In this document: piece after piece, positions 44,715 through 53,438 of the stretch | Numbering within the stretch: the stretch's first letter is position 1 | How the letters are laid out: each line of letters opens with the position of its first letter | DNA from: Dongia rigui | GTDB taxonomy: Bacteria > Pseudomonadota > Alphaproteobacteria > Dongiales > Dongiaceae | DNA: 64,000 bases | Reading direction: 5' to 3' | Assembly: GCF_034044635.1 (NCBI RefSeq) | Contig: NZ_JAXCLX010000001.1 | Location: forward strand, 1,426,001-1,490,000 | The notes under the pieces: generated by a model | Databases searched by the model: none | What the model was told of the DNA's origin: nothing | The model's input: the letters and a program-made list of their open reading frames with translations, nothing else | Program-made: the position numbers and the translations under genes

Positions 44715-45341
44715 ATGAGCACGAGAAAAACGCGCGCGATCAACAGGAAAGCGGACCCCGCCGAAACCGCGACGGAACTGCCGCCGCGGGCCCGCATCCT
44801 CAAATCCGCGCATGACCTGTTCTATGGCCACGGCATCCGCGGCGTTGGCGTCGAGGCGGTGGCCGCCGCCGCCGACACCAATAAGATGACGCTCTATCGC
44901 CATTTCAGTTCGAAGGACGAGCTGGTCGCCGAATATTTGCGCGACGTCGCCGCCGAGATCGAGGCAAGCTGGGAGAAGATCGGCCGGCAGCATGCGGACG
45001 ACCCCAAGGGCCACATCATCGCCTGGCTCAAAGACATGGGGCGGCAGATGGAGCGCCCAGAGAGCCGCGGCTGCCCCATCACCAATGCCGCCATTGAGCT
45101 CCCCGACACCACGCATCCCGGGCGCCAGGTGATCGAGGCACACAAGCGCGGCATGCGCCGCCGCTTTGCCGAGAACGCCAAACGCGCCGGATTGAAGCGG
45201 GCCGAGATGATCGGCGAACAGCTGCTGCTGCTGCTCGATGGCGCCGGCGTCTCGCTGCAGACCATCGGCCATGAAAGCCGCCCCATCGCCACATTGATCC
45301 GCCACGCCGAATGGCTGCTGGAAATGGACGCGGGGAAGTAG
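44715..45341 (+). CDS. TetR-family transcriptional regulator
   Basis: A 208-residue TetR protein: RILKSAHDLFYGHGIRGVGV, then EAVAAAADTNKMTLYRHFSS as the recognition helix. A helical ligand domain follows with SRGCPITNAAIELPD, the Cys-containing segment common in YcdC/AcnR-like quinone- or thiol-sensing regulators. The gene is divergent from an NmrA-type oxidoreductase with two palindromic operators between them. An FMN reductase lies downstream and may be co-regulated. Confidence 0.91.
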   Translation: MSTRKTRAINRKADPAETATELPPRARILKSAHDLFYGHGIRGVGVEAVAAAADTNKMTLYRHFSSKDELVAEYLRDVAAEIEASWEKIGRQHADDPKGHIIAWLKDMGRQMERPESRGCPITNAAIELPDTTHPGRQVIEAHKRGMRRRFAENAKRAGLKRAEMIGEQLLLLLDGAGVSLQTIGHESRPIATLIRHAEWLLEMDAGK

Positions 45342-45434
45342 ACGGGTCGCTCAAGAGCGCGCACATCGCCCGTCGTGACCTTGCCATCCGACAGCGAATC
45401 AGGTCCGCTGCGCGTGGCAATTTTGAGATCATCG

Positions 45435-45959
45435 ATGCTCGACATTCTCGCACTCTCCGGCAGCCTGCGGGCCGCGTCGCTTAACACGGCTTTGCTGCGC
45501 GCGGCGCAAGCGCTGGCACCGGCCGGCATGACGATCGAGATATATGAGGGGCTTGGCGCGTTGCCGCTGTTCAATCCCGATCTCGATCCGCGTGCCTTCC
45601 CGAACGTGACGGCGTTCCTCATCCGTGCGGCGCAAGCCGATGCGCTGCTGATCGCCTGCCCGGAATATGCGCGGGGGATTCCAGGTGCCTTCAAGAACGC
45701 ACTCGACTGGCTGGTAGGCTGCGAGGATTTCGGCGCCAAGAAGGTGGCGCTCCTCAATGCCTCAGCCCGCGCCACGGCGGCGCAAGATGCCCTGCGCCTG
45801 GTGCTGACAACCATGGCGATGGAGATCGTCGAACCCGCTTCGGTGACGGTCCCACTGGCGGGGGCCCATGGGGATCCTGCCGCGATCCTGGCCGATGCCG
45901 AAATCGCGGCGCGCCTCGCCAGCGCGCTTGAGACCCTTGCCGAGGCGCTTGCCGCTTGA
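45435..45959 (+). CDS. NADPH-dependent FMN reductase
   Basis: A 174-residue flavodoxin-fold reductase: LALSGSLRAASLNTALLRAA is the FMN phosphate loop, DALLIACPEYARGIPGAFKN the signature of the NADPH-dependent FMN/quinone (azo)reductase family. It probably supplies reduced flavin or reduces quinones in two-electron steps, matching the quinone theme of its neighbours. The ATG at 45435 gives the exact fold start; the longer frame is not needed. Confidence 0.92.
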   Translation: MLDILALSGSLRAASLNTALLRAAQALAPAGMTIEIYEGLGALPLFNPDLDPRAFPNVTAFLIRAAQADALLIACPEYARGIPGAFKNALDWLVGCEDFGAKKVALLNASARATAAQDALRLVLTTMAMEIVEPASVTVPLAGAHGDPAAILADAEIAARLASALETLAEALAA

Positions 45960-46007
45960 CGCGCGTTCCCTTTGCCAGTGCCGCGCGTGCTGGATAGATT
46001 GTGCGCC

Positions 46008-47081
46008 ATGAAGATCGCCGTCTACACCATCGCCCTCAACGAGTCACAATTCGTCGAACGCTGGGCCGCGGCCGCGGCACCGGCGGATTATCGCCTGGTG
46101 GCCGATACCGGTTCGAGCGATGACACGGTCGAGAAACTGATCGCCGCCGGTGTCGCCGTCAGCAGCATCGCCATCAAGCCCTGGCGTTTCGACCATGCGC
46201 GCAATGCCGCCCTGGCCTTGCTGCCGACGGATATCGACATCTGCATTTCGGTCGACATGGATGAGGTGCTGCAGCCGGGCTGGCGCGAGGCGCTGCTCGA
46301 CGCCTGGGCACCGGGAACGACGCGACTGCGCAATCCGCTGGAGATCGATATCGGCGCCGATGGCGTGGCGCGGCGCTATTTCTATTCCAGCCGCATTCAC
46401 CAGCGCTTCGGCTATCAGTGGAAATATCCGATCCATGAATTGCTGTCCGCGGCACCCGGGACGGTGGAGAAGACGGTCCTTTGCGACCGGCTGCGCATCC
46501 GGCATCTGCCCGATGACGCGAAATCGCGCGCGCAATATCTGCCGATGCTGGCTTCGGCCACGGCCGAGGCCCCCGATGACGACCGGCTGGCGCATTACTA
46601 TGGCCGCGAGTTGATGTTCCGGCATGAATATGAGGCAGCGATCGTGGAGTTGCGGCGGCATCTTGGCCTGCCGCGCGCCACCTGGAAGGCCGAGCGATCG
46701 GCATCGCTGCGCTTCATCGGCCGTTGCCAGAAATCGCTGGGGCGCAAGAGCGAGGCGAGGAGCGCTTACTTGCAGGCCTGCGCAGAAATGCCGGACGCGC
46801 GCGAACCCTGGCATGACCTGGCCAAATTCTGCCTGGACGAGCAGGACTGGACCGGCGGCATCTGGGCGGTAACGCGCGCACTGGCCATCACCGTCGTGCC
46901 GACCGACCATACGCGCGATGCCAAGGCCTGGGGCATCGGCCCCTACGACATCGGCAGCATCTGCGCCTATTACAATCGGCAGCCCGACTTGGCGCGCGAC
47001 TGGCTGACCAAGGCGCTGGAACTGGAACCCGACAATCCGCGCCTGATCAAGAACGGCGGCTTCATCCTGCCGGCCACGTGA
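46008..47081 (+). CDS. Glycosyltransferase family 2-like protein
   Basis: A 357-residue protein with a GT-A-like start (IAVYTIALNESQFVERW), an Asp-rich site (DICISVDMDEVLQPGW, equivalent to the DxD) and a long helical tail with TPR-like repeats (HYYGRELMFRHEYEAAIVEL). No membrane segment is visible. Such GT2-plus-TPR proteins often modify surface glycans or flagellins; no target is indicated here. The ATG at 46008 is favoured by the fold. Confidence 0.84.
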   Translation: MKIAVYTIALNESQFVERWAAAAAPADYRLVADTGSSDDTVEKLIAAGVAVSSIAIKPWRFDHARNAALALLPTDIDICISVDMDEVLQPGWREALLDAWAPGTTRLRNPLEIDIGADGVARRYFYSSRIHQRFGYQWKYPIHELLSAAPGTVEKTVLCDRLRIRHLPDDAKSRAQYLPMLASATAEAPDDDRLAHYYGRELMFRHEYEAAIVELRRHLGLPRATWKAERSASLRFIGRCQKSLGRKSEARSAYLQACAEMPDAREPWHDLAKFCLDEQDWTGGIWAVTRALAITVVPTDHTRDAKAWGIGPYDIGSICAYYNRQPDLARDWLTKALELEPDNPRLIKNGGFILPAT

Positions 47082-47127
47082 GCCTGGGAAACGCGGTCCG
47101 CGCGATTGGGACCGAACTTGAGACAGC

Positions 47128-47158
47128 AAAAGGGGCGGTCCGCCTTGCGAACCGCCCC
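47128..47158 (-). terminator. Terminator of gcrA
   Basis: GGGGCGGT (47132-47139) and ACCGCCCC (47151-47158) form an 8-bp stem. Read on the minus strand the stem is followed by CTTTTGCTG, a short T-run, so it terminates the leftward gcrA transcript rather than the glycosyltransferase. Confidence 0.75.
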
Positions 47159-47223
47159 AGGTTGGCCCCCACCGGATCGGCGCCTGTTGCCGGCTGCCGT
47201 CCCCTGATGGCTTGGGTCTTCGT

Positions 47224-47766
47224 TTACGCCGCTTCGGATTTGCGGTGATAGGCGATGCCGCAGTGATGGGCGCAATAGGGCCGGCCCGCTTCGGCGGCAT
47301 CGCCGCAGAAATGGAAGCCCGGCTGCTTGGGGTCACCCACCGGCCAGGAGCAGGATTTGGACCCCGCCTGGGCGGCAACGCGCGGTGCGCTCGGCGCCTT
47401 GGGGGCCGCCACCTGCGCTTCGACGCGGATTTCGCCGCGATCTGGAGCGGGCGCTGCATAGCGGGGTTCGGCCTGGGCGGTCGGTGCCGGCGCGGCACTG
47501 GCCTGTGGCGCCACATGGCGCGGCGCCGGCATGGCGGCAACGGCCGGCTGCTGGCGGCGCTGGGCGGCGGGTTTGCGGCGCGGTGCCGCAGCTTCGGTGC
47601 CTTCGCGCTTGATCGGCGAGGGGCGGCCGGTGAGGCCCAGACGATGTGCCTTGCCGATCACCGCGTTGCGGGTGACGCCGCCCAAAAGGGTCGCAATCTG
47701 GCTTGCCGTCTGGCCCTGGCCCCAGAGCTTGCGCAGCATCTCAATCCGCTGTTCGGTCCATTCCAT
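47224..47766 (-). CDS. gcrA: GcrA cell cycle regulator
   Basis: A 180-residue GcrA protein. The N-terminal domain (WTEQRIEMLRKLWGQGQTAS) and helix-turn-helix (RNAVIGKAHRLGLTGRPSP) bind DNA at CcrM-methylated GANTC sites, with a long Ala/Pro/Gln-rich linker. The C-terminal Cys/His cluster (CSWPVGDPKQPGFHFCG, PYCAHHC) contacts RNA polymerase sigma-70. GcrA works with CcrM in alphaproteobacterial cell-cycle transcription. GGAGAAGACATC precedes the ATG at 47766. Confidence 0.97.
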   Translation of the reverse strand: MEWTEQRIEMLRKLWGQGQTASQIATLLGGVTRNAVIGKAHRLGLTGRPSPIKREGTEAAAPRRKPAAQRRQQPAVAAMPAPRHVAPQASAAPAPTAQAEPRYAAPAPDRGEIRVEAQVAAPKAPSAPRVAAQAGSKSCSWPVGDPKQPGFHFCGDAAEAGRPYCAHHCGIAYHRKSEAA

Positions 47767-47905
47767 GATGTCTTCTCCCCACCGGTTCTTTGCTGGCGAT
47801 TTGGCTGGCGCCATAAGCCACAAAGGCGGCGCCGGCTCAAGATGTTGAGTGAGGATTATTTCACCCTACAAGATGCGGGGAGGCAACAGGGAAAACTCAA
47901 AATGT

Positions 47906-47914
47906 TGTGGATAA
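47906..47914. promoter_or_regulatory. DnaA box upstream of gcrA
   Basis: TGTGGATAA is an exact 9-base match to the consensus TTATCCACA read on the minus strand, ~140 bases upstream of the gcrA ATG. In Caulobacter DnaA directly activates gcrA, so the site fits that circuit. A GANTC site (GATTC, 47920-47924) lies six bases away. Confidence 0.68.
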
Positions 47915-47919
47915 AAGCA

Positions 47920-47924
47920 GATTC
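47920..47924. promoter_or_regulatory. GANTC (CcrM) site near gcrA
   Basis: GATTC occurs beside the DnaA box, ~155 bases upstream of gcrA. A short motif like this appears by chance, but its placement at a cell-cycle promoter makes methylation-dependent regulation plausible. Confidence 0.4.
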
Positions 47925-48020
47925 TATCGGAACATATAGTGGTCATGCACATAATCGGGTGCTCAGCCGAACTTCGCGAAGCCCGGCGCGACATCAGCGC
48001 CCACCCGGACGATGCGGGCT

Positions 48021-48356
48021 TTAGTCCACCAAGTTCAGCTGCCGGTCGAGGAAGTCGATGAGTTCGGGCAGGCGCCGGGAGGATTTCAGCTGCCGCTTGC
48101 CGGCGAGGAGGATGTAGTTGGCATCCTTATCGCCGCGCAGCAGGACCTTGGTCACAGCAAAGGTCGGCTGCTCCTGTGCCCGGCGATAGACCGAAAAGAT
48201 CGCCATGTTGGAGCGATGGTCGATGGCGTAGTCGCGCCAGACGGCGTGCGCCACCTTGCGGCTGTAGATCCCGAGCAGAAGATTGAGTTCGTCGCGGTTG
48301 AAATAGACCCGGCGGCCCTGGCGGCGGTAATCATTAAGAAGAACGAGCTGCGCCAT
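48021..48356 (-). CDS. DUF2794 family protein
   Basis: A 111-residue protein matching the alphaproteobacterial DUF2794 pattern: VYFNRDELNLLLGIYSRKVA, WRDYAIDHRSNMAIFSVYRR and a C-terminal basic strand/helix. No function is known. The family lies near cell-cycle or housekeeping genes in this lineage, as here between gcrA and a small lipoprotein gene. It is a soluble protein without signal or membrane segments. Confidence 0.88.
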   Translation of the reverse strand: MAQLVLLNDYRRQGRRVYFNRDELNLLLGIYSRKVAHAVWRDYAIDHRSNMAIFSVYRRAQEQPTFAVTKVLLRGDKDANYILLAGKRQLKSSRRLPELIDFLDRQLNLVD

Positions 48357-48374
48357 TCGGTCCTATGATCACAT

Positions 48375-48394
48375 GGGGCGACTCGGGTCGCCCC
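48375..48394. other. Hairpin between lipoprotein and DUF2794 genes
   Basis: GGGGCGAC and GTCGCCCC form an 8-bp stem with a four-base loop, without a T-run on either strand. It may weaken readthrough or protect an mRNA end between the two leftward genes. Confidence 0.5.
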
Positions 48395-48475
48395 CAAGCC
48401 TTGGGGAAAGTGTCGCCCAACTTCATGAATCCGTAAAGCGCGGATCGCCAGCCCCGGGCCCGTCGGATGGCGCCC

Positions 48476-48868
48476 TTAATACCCCTTGGCCTCGGGATAA
48501 ATCTCGAGCGGGTCGGTGGCGGTGGGATCGGGCGTCTTGTAGCAGACGACGCTGGCCCGCTGGCGGTAGCAATAGCCCGGATAGGGGCGGTTCTTTTCCG
48601 CCTGCTCCTGCGCCATTTCGGCGGCGGTCCGGCAGTATTTGCCGGTCTTGGTGTAATCGAGGATCGAGCAATCGTCGCCGGTCGCCAGCGAAGCGAGGTG
48701 GTCGGACGCCGTCTTGCCGGTCTGGTTGAGCGAGATGCCCTCGACCGCGGCATAGGCGGTCGTGCCGGAAATCCAGGTAGGAATGGTCGTCGTGTTGCAG
48801 CCGGCCAGGGCCATGGCCGCCACCGTCAGAGCCGCCAAGCGGCCACGCCTCATCCACAGCGTCCTCAT
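48476..48868 (-). CDS. Small lipoprotein of unknown function
   Basis: A ~130-residue secreted lipoprotein with a basic N-terminus (LWMRRGR), hydrophobic run and lipobox LAGC, followed by ~110 residues with four further Cys residues (DDCSILDY, KYCRTA, GYCYRQ, VVCYKT) that may form two disulfides. No family is recognised. The ATG at 48868 has GAGGA six bases upstream; a TTG at 48883 is less likely. Confidence 0.75.
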   Translation of the reverse strand: MRTLWMRRGRLAALTVAAMALAGCNTTTIPTWISGTTAYAAVEGISLNQTGKTASDHLASLATGDDCSILDYTKTGKYCRTAAEMAQEQAEKNRPYPGYCYRQRASVVCYKTPDPTATDPLEIYPEAKGY

Positions 48869-49068
48869 CGTCGATCCTCGCAACCAGGCCTAGCTGGGCA
48901 GGATACAAGCAATTCCCGTTCCAACACCCTGCCAGGCCTGGGAAAGCCGCGGCAAAGGCTTGGTTGGCAAGGCGCGGGCCTTGCCTGTATGTTAGCCCGC
49001 AATCCAAGGTCCGGCCGCCCAAAGGCCGGGTCCGCATAAAATTACCCGACGGGCTCCAGGGGTCATAA

Positions 49069-49734
49069 GTGGCTGATATTTTTGAAGAAGTCGACGAGGA
49101 TCTGCGCCGAGACAGTGCGGCTGCCTTGTGGGCGAAATACCAGAATCTGGTTTACGGCGCCGTGGCGCTGGTCATCCTGGGCACGGCCGGTGTGACCGGC
49201 TGGCAGATTTATGACCGCAACGCGCGGGAAAAGGCCGGGATCGAGTACCTGCAGGCGCTGCAGCGCGCCGACCAGGATCCGAAGGCCGCCGGCGACGTGC
49301 TGGGGACACTTATCCATGAAGGTGGTCCGTTTGCGGGCCTCGCCCGCTTCGACCTGGTGCATCAGGCGATCAAGGCCGGCGACAAGGCAGGTGCCCTGGC
49401 GCAGCTGAGCGCGATGGCCGGTGACGCGAAACTGGAAGCGCCGCTCAAAGGTGCCGCGGCCTTGATGGGTGGCTATGTCGCCCTCGACCTCGGCAAGGCG
49501 GACGCCGCCCTCGCTTTGGCAACGCCGCTCACCGGCGACGGCCAGCCTTATCGCCTGTCGGCCGCCGAGATCACCGGCCTTGCCGCCTATGCCAGCGGCG
49601 ACAAGACGAAGGCCAAGGAAATTTTCACCAAGCTCGACGAAGAGTTGAAGAAGGCGGCGGAAGCCGGGACGACCAGCGTCCCCGCCAATCTGCAGAACCG
49701 CGTCTCCATCATGCTCGACCGCCTGGCTGGGTAG
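49069..49734 (+). CDS. YfgM-like membrane TPR protein (BAM/periplasmic chaperone ancillary)
   Basis: A 221-residue protein: N-terminal cytoplasmic stretch (FEEVDEDLRRDSAAALWAKY), one transmembrane helix (VYGAVALVILGTAGVTGWQI), then TPR-like helices. This matches YfgM/TPR_21 proteins that link SecYEG to periplasmic chaperones, and the gene order YfgM-bamB-der is the conserved one. It starts with GTG (49069), preceded by CCAGGGG eight bases earlier. The next gene begins almost immediately. Confidence 0.86.
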   Translation: MADIFEEVDEDLRRDSAAALWAKYQNLVYGAVALVILGTAGVTGWQIYDRNAREKAGIEYLQALQRADQDPKAAGDVLGTLIHEGGPFAGLARFDLVHQAIKAGDKAGALAQLSAMAGDAKLEAPLKGAAALMGGYVALDLGKADAALALATPLTGDGQPYRLSAAEITGLAAYASGDKTKAKEIFTKLDEELKKAAEAGTTSVPANLQNRVSIMLDRLAG

Positions 49735-49764
49735 TTGCGAACAATCCGGCCACAGGTCATGCCA

Positions 49765-51135
49765 ATGGACAGTCTTGAGAAAATGATGGCGCAGCACGGC
49801 ACCCGCACCCAAACGACATTGGCAACGGCGCGGCGTGGTGCGGCACTGCTTTGTGCCGCTGCCTGCGTGCTGATCGCCGCTTGCGACAAGACCAAGGTGC
49901 CGCTGCCCGGCGAGCGCGTCTCGGTGCTGCAGCAGAGCAGCGAGAACGCGGCCGATCCGACACTGACCGAAATGGCCGTGCGCCTGCCCAAGCCCTACGT
50001 GAACAAGGATTGGGCGCAGGTCGGCGGCAACCAGGCCCATGCGATGTATCATCTGCAGGTCAGCTCGGACGTGCTCACCGAAGTGTGGTCGGCCGATATC
50101 GGTTCGTCAGCCGATTCCGCCAACCGGCTGCTCGCGGAACCGGTCGTGGCCGATGGCATCATCTACACGCTCGATGCCGAATCCCTGGTGCGCGCCTTCG
50201 ATGCCAATACGGGTGCGCGCCTGTGGCAGGCGGATTTCACGCCGGACGATGAGGACGACGACCTCTTTGGCGGCGGCATGGCGGTGGCCGAGGGCAAGAT
50301 CTTCGTCACCACCCCTTATGCCAAGGTCTATGCGCTCGATGCCAAGACCGGCAATTTCATCTGGGAAGCAAAGGCCCCGGCACCGATGCGCGCGGCGCCA
50401 GCCGTGAGCGATGGCCGCGTCTTTGCCACCACCATCGACAACCAGCTGGTGGCCTTTGCCGTCGATGACGGGCGCCGGCTGTGGTCGAATGCGGGCGTCG
50501 AAGAAGCGGCGGGCCTCCTTGGCGGATCGACCCCGGCCGTCCTCGGCAATGTCGTCGTTGCCGCCTATACCTCGGGCGAGCTCCTTGCCTTCGACGTGGT
50601 CAACGGCCATTCGCTGTGGACCGACAGCCTGGCCGGCAAGGCCCGCACCTCCTCCGTCGCCGCACTCACCGACATTCGCGGCAAGCCGGTCATCGACCGC
50701 GACCGCGTCCTTGCCATCGGCAATGGCGGCGTGATGGCGGCCATCGAGCTGCGCCGCGGCGAGCGCTATTGGGACAAGGATCTGGGCGGCACGCAAATGC
50801 CCTGGGCCGCCGGCGATTACATCTACGTCGTCACCTCGCAGAGCGAGGTCGTGTGCCTGACCCGCGATGACGGCAAGATCAAATGGCTGACGCCGCTGCC
50901 GCCGTTCGAGGACATGGAGACGCGCGAGGATCCGATTTATTGGTCGGGCCCGGTGCTGGTCGGCGACCGCCTGCTGGTCACCGGTTCCAACGGCCTCGCT
51001 TTGTCGATTTCGCCCTATACCGGGGCGCTGCTCGGCAAGCAGGAACTTCCCGACCGCTCGCATCTGCCGCCGATCGTGGCCAATGAGATGGTCTATATGC
51101 TGTCGGATGACGCCGACCTGATCGCCCTGAAGTAA
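49765..51135 (+). CDS. bamB: Outer membrane assembly lipoprotein BamB
   Basis: A ~456-residue PQQ-like beta-propeller lipoprotein: N-terminal signal with lipobox VLIAAC, then repeated blades (VWSADIGSSAD, LVRAFDANTGARLWQADF, VYALDAKTGNFIWEAKAPAP, AIELRRGERYWDKDL). BamB binds BamA and helps barrel insertion in the outer membrane. The ATG at 49765 is chosen because CACAGG lies eight bases upstream; ATG 49759 and TTG 49735 are alternatives. Flanked by YfgM-like and der, as expected. Confidence 0.92.
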   Translation: MDSLEKMMAQHGTRTQTTLATARRGAALLCAAACVLIAACDKTKVPLPGERVSVLQQSSENAADPTLTEMAVRLPKPYVNKDWAQVGGNQAHAMYHLQVSSDVLTEVWSADIGSSADSANRLLAEPVVADGIIYTLDAESLVRAFDANTGARLWQADFTPDDEDDDLFGGGMAVAEGKIFVTTPYAKVYALDAKTGNFIWEAKAPAPMRAAPAVSDGRVFATTIDNQLVAFAVDDGRRLWSNAGVEEAAGLLGGSTPAVLGNVVVAAYTSGELLAFDVVNGHSLWTDSLAGKARTSSVAALTDIRGKPVIDRDRVLAIGNGGVMAAIELRRGERYWDKDLGGTQMPWAAGDYIYVVTSQSEVVCLTRDDGKIKWLTPLPPFEDMETREDPIYWSGPVLVGDRLLVTGSNGLALSISPYTGALLGKQELPDRSHLPPIVANEMVYMLSDDADLIALK

Positions 51136-51187
51136 CAGAAAGCGGGTGCCCGCGTGGCACCTCGCCAGAAATTGGCTTGAACCAACG

Positions 51188-52612
51188 ATGTCTTTGACCG
51201 TCGCCATCGTCGGCCGCCCCAATGTGGGGAAGTCGACGCTTTTCAACCGCCTCATCCGCAAGCGTCTCGCCATCGTCGACGACACGCCTGGGGTGACGCG
51301 TGACCGTCGCTACGGCGAAGCGCATCTGGGCGATCTCACCTTCACGGTGATCGACACGGCCGGCCTCGAAGAAGGTATCGACGATAGTCTGGAAGGGCGC
51401 ATGCGCCAGCAGACCCATGCCGCCATCGCCGCTGCCGACGTGACCTTGATGGTGTTCGACGCCCGCGCCGGCATCACCCCGATGGACGAGCATTTCGCCC
51501 GCATCGTGCGCAAGGCCAAGCGGCCCGTCATCCTCATCGCCAACAAGGCCGAGGGACGTGCCGGCCTCGATGCGGCGCGGGAAGGCTTCTCCTTGGGCCT
51601 CGGCACGCCGCTGCCGCTCTCGGCCGAGCATGGCGAGGGATTGGGCGACCTCTACGACGCGCTGGAGCCATTCGCGCTCAAGAAGGCGGGCGAAGCGTCA
51701 GCGGCACAGCTCGATGCCGATCTCGAGGAAGTCACCTCGCTCGATCTTGACGAAGATGCGGGTGAGGAAGACGTGGTCGAGGCGCCGCCTGCCCCTAAGC
51801 ACCTGCAGCTTGCCATTGTCGGCCGGCCCAATGTCGGCAAGTCGACCATGGTCAATGCGCTGCTCGGCGAAGATCGGCTGCTGACCGGCCCCGAGGCCGG
51901 CATCACCCGCGATTCCATCGCCATCGACTGGAGCTGGCAGGGCCAGGCGATCCGCCTCATCGACACGGCGGGCCTCAGGCGCCATTCGCGCGTCACTGAA
52001 AAGCTGGAGCGCCTCTCTGGCGCCGATACGCGGCGCGCCATCCAATACGCCCATGTCGTCGTGCTCGTGCTCGATGCCAACGACATGCTGGAGAAGCAGG
52101 ACCTCACCATCGCAAGGCAGATCGTCGAGGAAGGCCGCGCCCTCATCATCGTCGCCAACAAATGGGATGCGGTCGAGGACAAGAACGCCGCGATCAAGAA
52201 ACTCAACGACCGTATCGACTGGTCGCTGCCGCAGATCAAGGGCGTGCCGATCCTCACCGTCAGCGCCATGACCGAGCGCGGCCTCGACAAGATGATGAAG
52301 GCGGTGCTCGACATCTACGAAACGTGGAACCGCCGCGTCTCGACCGCCAAGCTCAACCGCTGGCTTTCGGAAGTGACGGCGATGCATCCGCCGCCCCTCG
52401 TCGCCGGCCGCCGCATCAAGATCCGCTATATCACCCAGATCAAGACCAGGCCGCCGACCTTCGCGTTGTTCGCCTCGAAGGCCGATGACCTGCCCGACAG
52501 CTACCACCGTTATCTGGTGAAGTCTTTGCGCGACGTGTTCGATCTCCCTGGCACGCCCATCCGCATCGTCATGCGCCGCACCGACAACCCCTATGACAGC
52601 GAGCGGGATTGA
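51188..52612 (+). CDS. der: GTPase Der (EngA)
   Basis: A 474-residue double GTPase for ribosome assembly. Both G domains have intact motifs: G1 GRPNVGKST twice (residues ~9 and ~217), G3 DTAGL twice, G4 NKAE and NKWD. A C-terminal KH-like domain follows (RIKIRYITQIKTRPPTFALF). The acidic linker (DLEEVTSLDLDEDAGEED) between the domains is long. The ATG at 51188 begins directly at the first G domain. A hairpin terminator lies ten bases after the stop. Confidence 0.97.
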   Translation: MSLTVAIVGRPNVGKSTLFNRLIRKRLAIVDDTPGVTRDRRYGEAHLGDLTFTVIDTAGLEEGIDDSLEGRMRQQTHAAIAAADVTLMVFDARAGITPMDEHFARIVRKAKRPVILIANKAEGRAGLDAAREGFSLGLGTPLPLSAEHGEGLGDLYDALEPFALKKAGEASAAQLDADLEEVTSLDLDEDAGEEDVVEAPPAPKHLQLAIVGRPNVGKSTMVNALLGEDRLLTGPEAGITRDSIAIDWSWQGQAIRLIDTAGLRRHSRVTEKLERLSGADTRRAIQYAHVVVLVLDANDMLEKQDLTIARQIVEEGRALIIVANKWDAVEDKNAAIKKLNDRIDWSLPQIKGVPILTVSAMTERGLDKMMKAVLDIYETWNRRVSTAKLNRWLSEVTAMHPPPLVAGRRIKIRYITQIKTRPPTFALFASKADDLPDSYHRYLVKSLRDVFDLPGTPIRIVMRRTDNPYDSERD

Positions 52613-52621
52613 ACCAAGTAA

Positions 52622-52650
52622 CCCTCTCCCGCGAGGGGAGAGGGGCTTTT
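52622..52650 (+). terminator. Terminator after der
   Basis: CCCTCTCCC pairs with GGGAGAGGG (9 bp, five-base loop), followed by GCTTTTC. Its stem is the same motif as the dispersed CCCCTC/GAGGGG repeats, suggesting a repeat half is being used as a terminator. Confidence 0.82.
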
Positions 52651-52660
52651 CACTTCACCA

Positions 52661-53425
52661 TCACCTTGCCCCGCCGCCATCCATGACGATGGTCTGGCCG
52701 GTGATGTAGGGGGCGCCGGCCAGCAGATAGAAGATCGCCTCGGCGTATTCCGAAGGTTTGCCGGCACGCCGCAGCGGCAGCTTGCCCACATAGTCCTTGA
52801 GTTGGGCCGGATCGAATTTGCAATCCCAGCCGGAGCCATCGACCACATTGGGAGCGATGGCGTTGACGCGCACCTCCGGGCCCATGGCATAGGACCATTC
52901 GGTGGTGAGGAGGATGATCGCGGCCTTGGTCGAGGCATAGACGCTGGAGGAGCCGCCATAGCCGAGCCCCGCGGTCGAGGCCACGTTGACGACGGCGCCG
53001 CCGGCCTTCTTCAAATGCGGTGCCGCGGCCTTGAGGCAGCGATAGGGGCCGATCTGGTTGATGCTGACCAGCTTCTGCCAGAAGGCCTCGTCCATGCGGG
53101 CAAAGTCGTCGACCGGAATCGGCGCGGACGTCCCCGGCGTGCCGGCATTGTTGACGAGAAAATCGAGGCGGCCGAAATGACTGACCGCCAGCGCCACGGC
53201 CGCGTCGACATCCGCCTGTTGCGAGACGTCGCCGGGACAGGCGATGACGTCGTGACCGGCTTTTGTCAGCCGCTCGACCTCGGCGTTGAGGCGCGGCGAC
53301 GTGGCCAGATCGTTGATCGCCACCCGGCATTTGTTGGCAACCAGGCGTTCCACCACGGCAAGGCCGATGCCCGAGGCCCCGCCGGTGACGAAGGCCACCT
53401 TGCCGGAAAGATCGGCAGTAATCAT
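52661..53425 (-). CDS. Short-chain dehydrogenase/reductase
   Basis: A 254-residue classical SDR with TGGASGIGLAVVERL, DFLVNNAGTPG, Ser of NVASTAGLGY, and catalytic YASTKAAIILL, plus the ITGQTIVMDGGGA ending typical of FabG-like enzymes. The substrate is unknown. The start at 53425 follows AGGGGGAAG. It ends close to the der terminator and is preceded on the same strand by a small membrane protein gene (13-base gap), so they may be co-transcribed. Confidence 0.9.
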   Translation of the reverse strand: MITADLSGKVAFVTGGASGIGLAVVERLVANKCRVAINDLATSPRLNAEVERLTKAGHDVIACPGDVSQQADVDAAVALAVSHFGRLDFLVNNAGTPGTSAPIPVDDFARMDEAFWQKLVSINQIGPYRCLKAAAPHLKKAGGAVVNVASTAGLGYGGSSSVYASTKAAIILLTTEWSYAMGPEVRVNAIAPNVVDGSGWDCKFDPAQLKDYVGKLPLRRAGKPSEYAEAIFYLLAGAPYITGQTIVMDGGGAR

Positions 53426-53438
53426 GAAACTTCCCCCT

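Noticed and set aside
47128-47158. Terminator for the rightward glycosyltransferase gene
   Set aside because: The T-run follows the stem only on the minus strand, so the hairpin serves gcrA.
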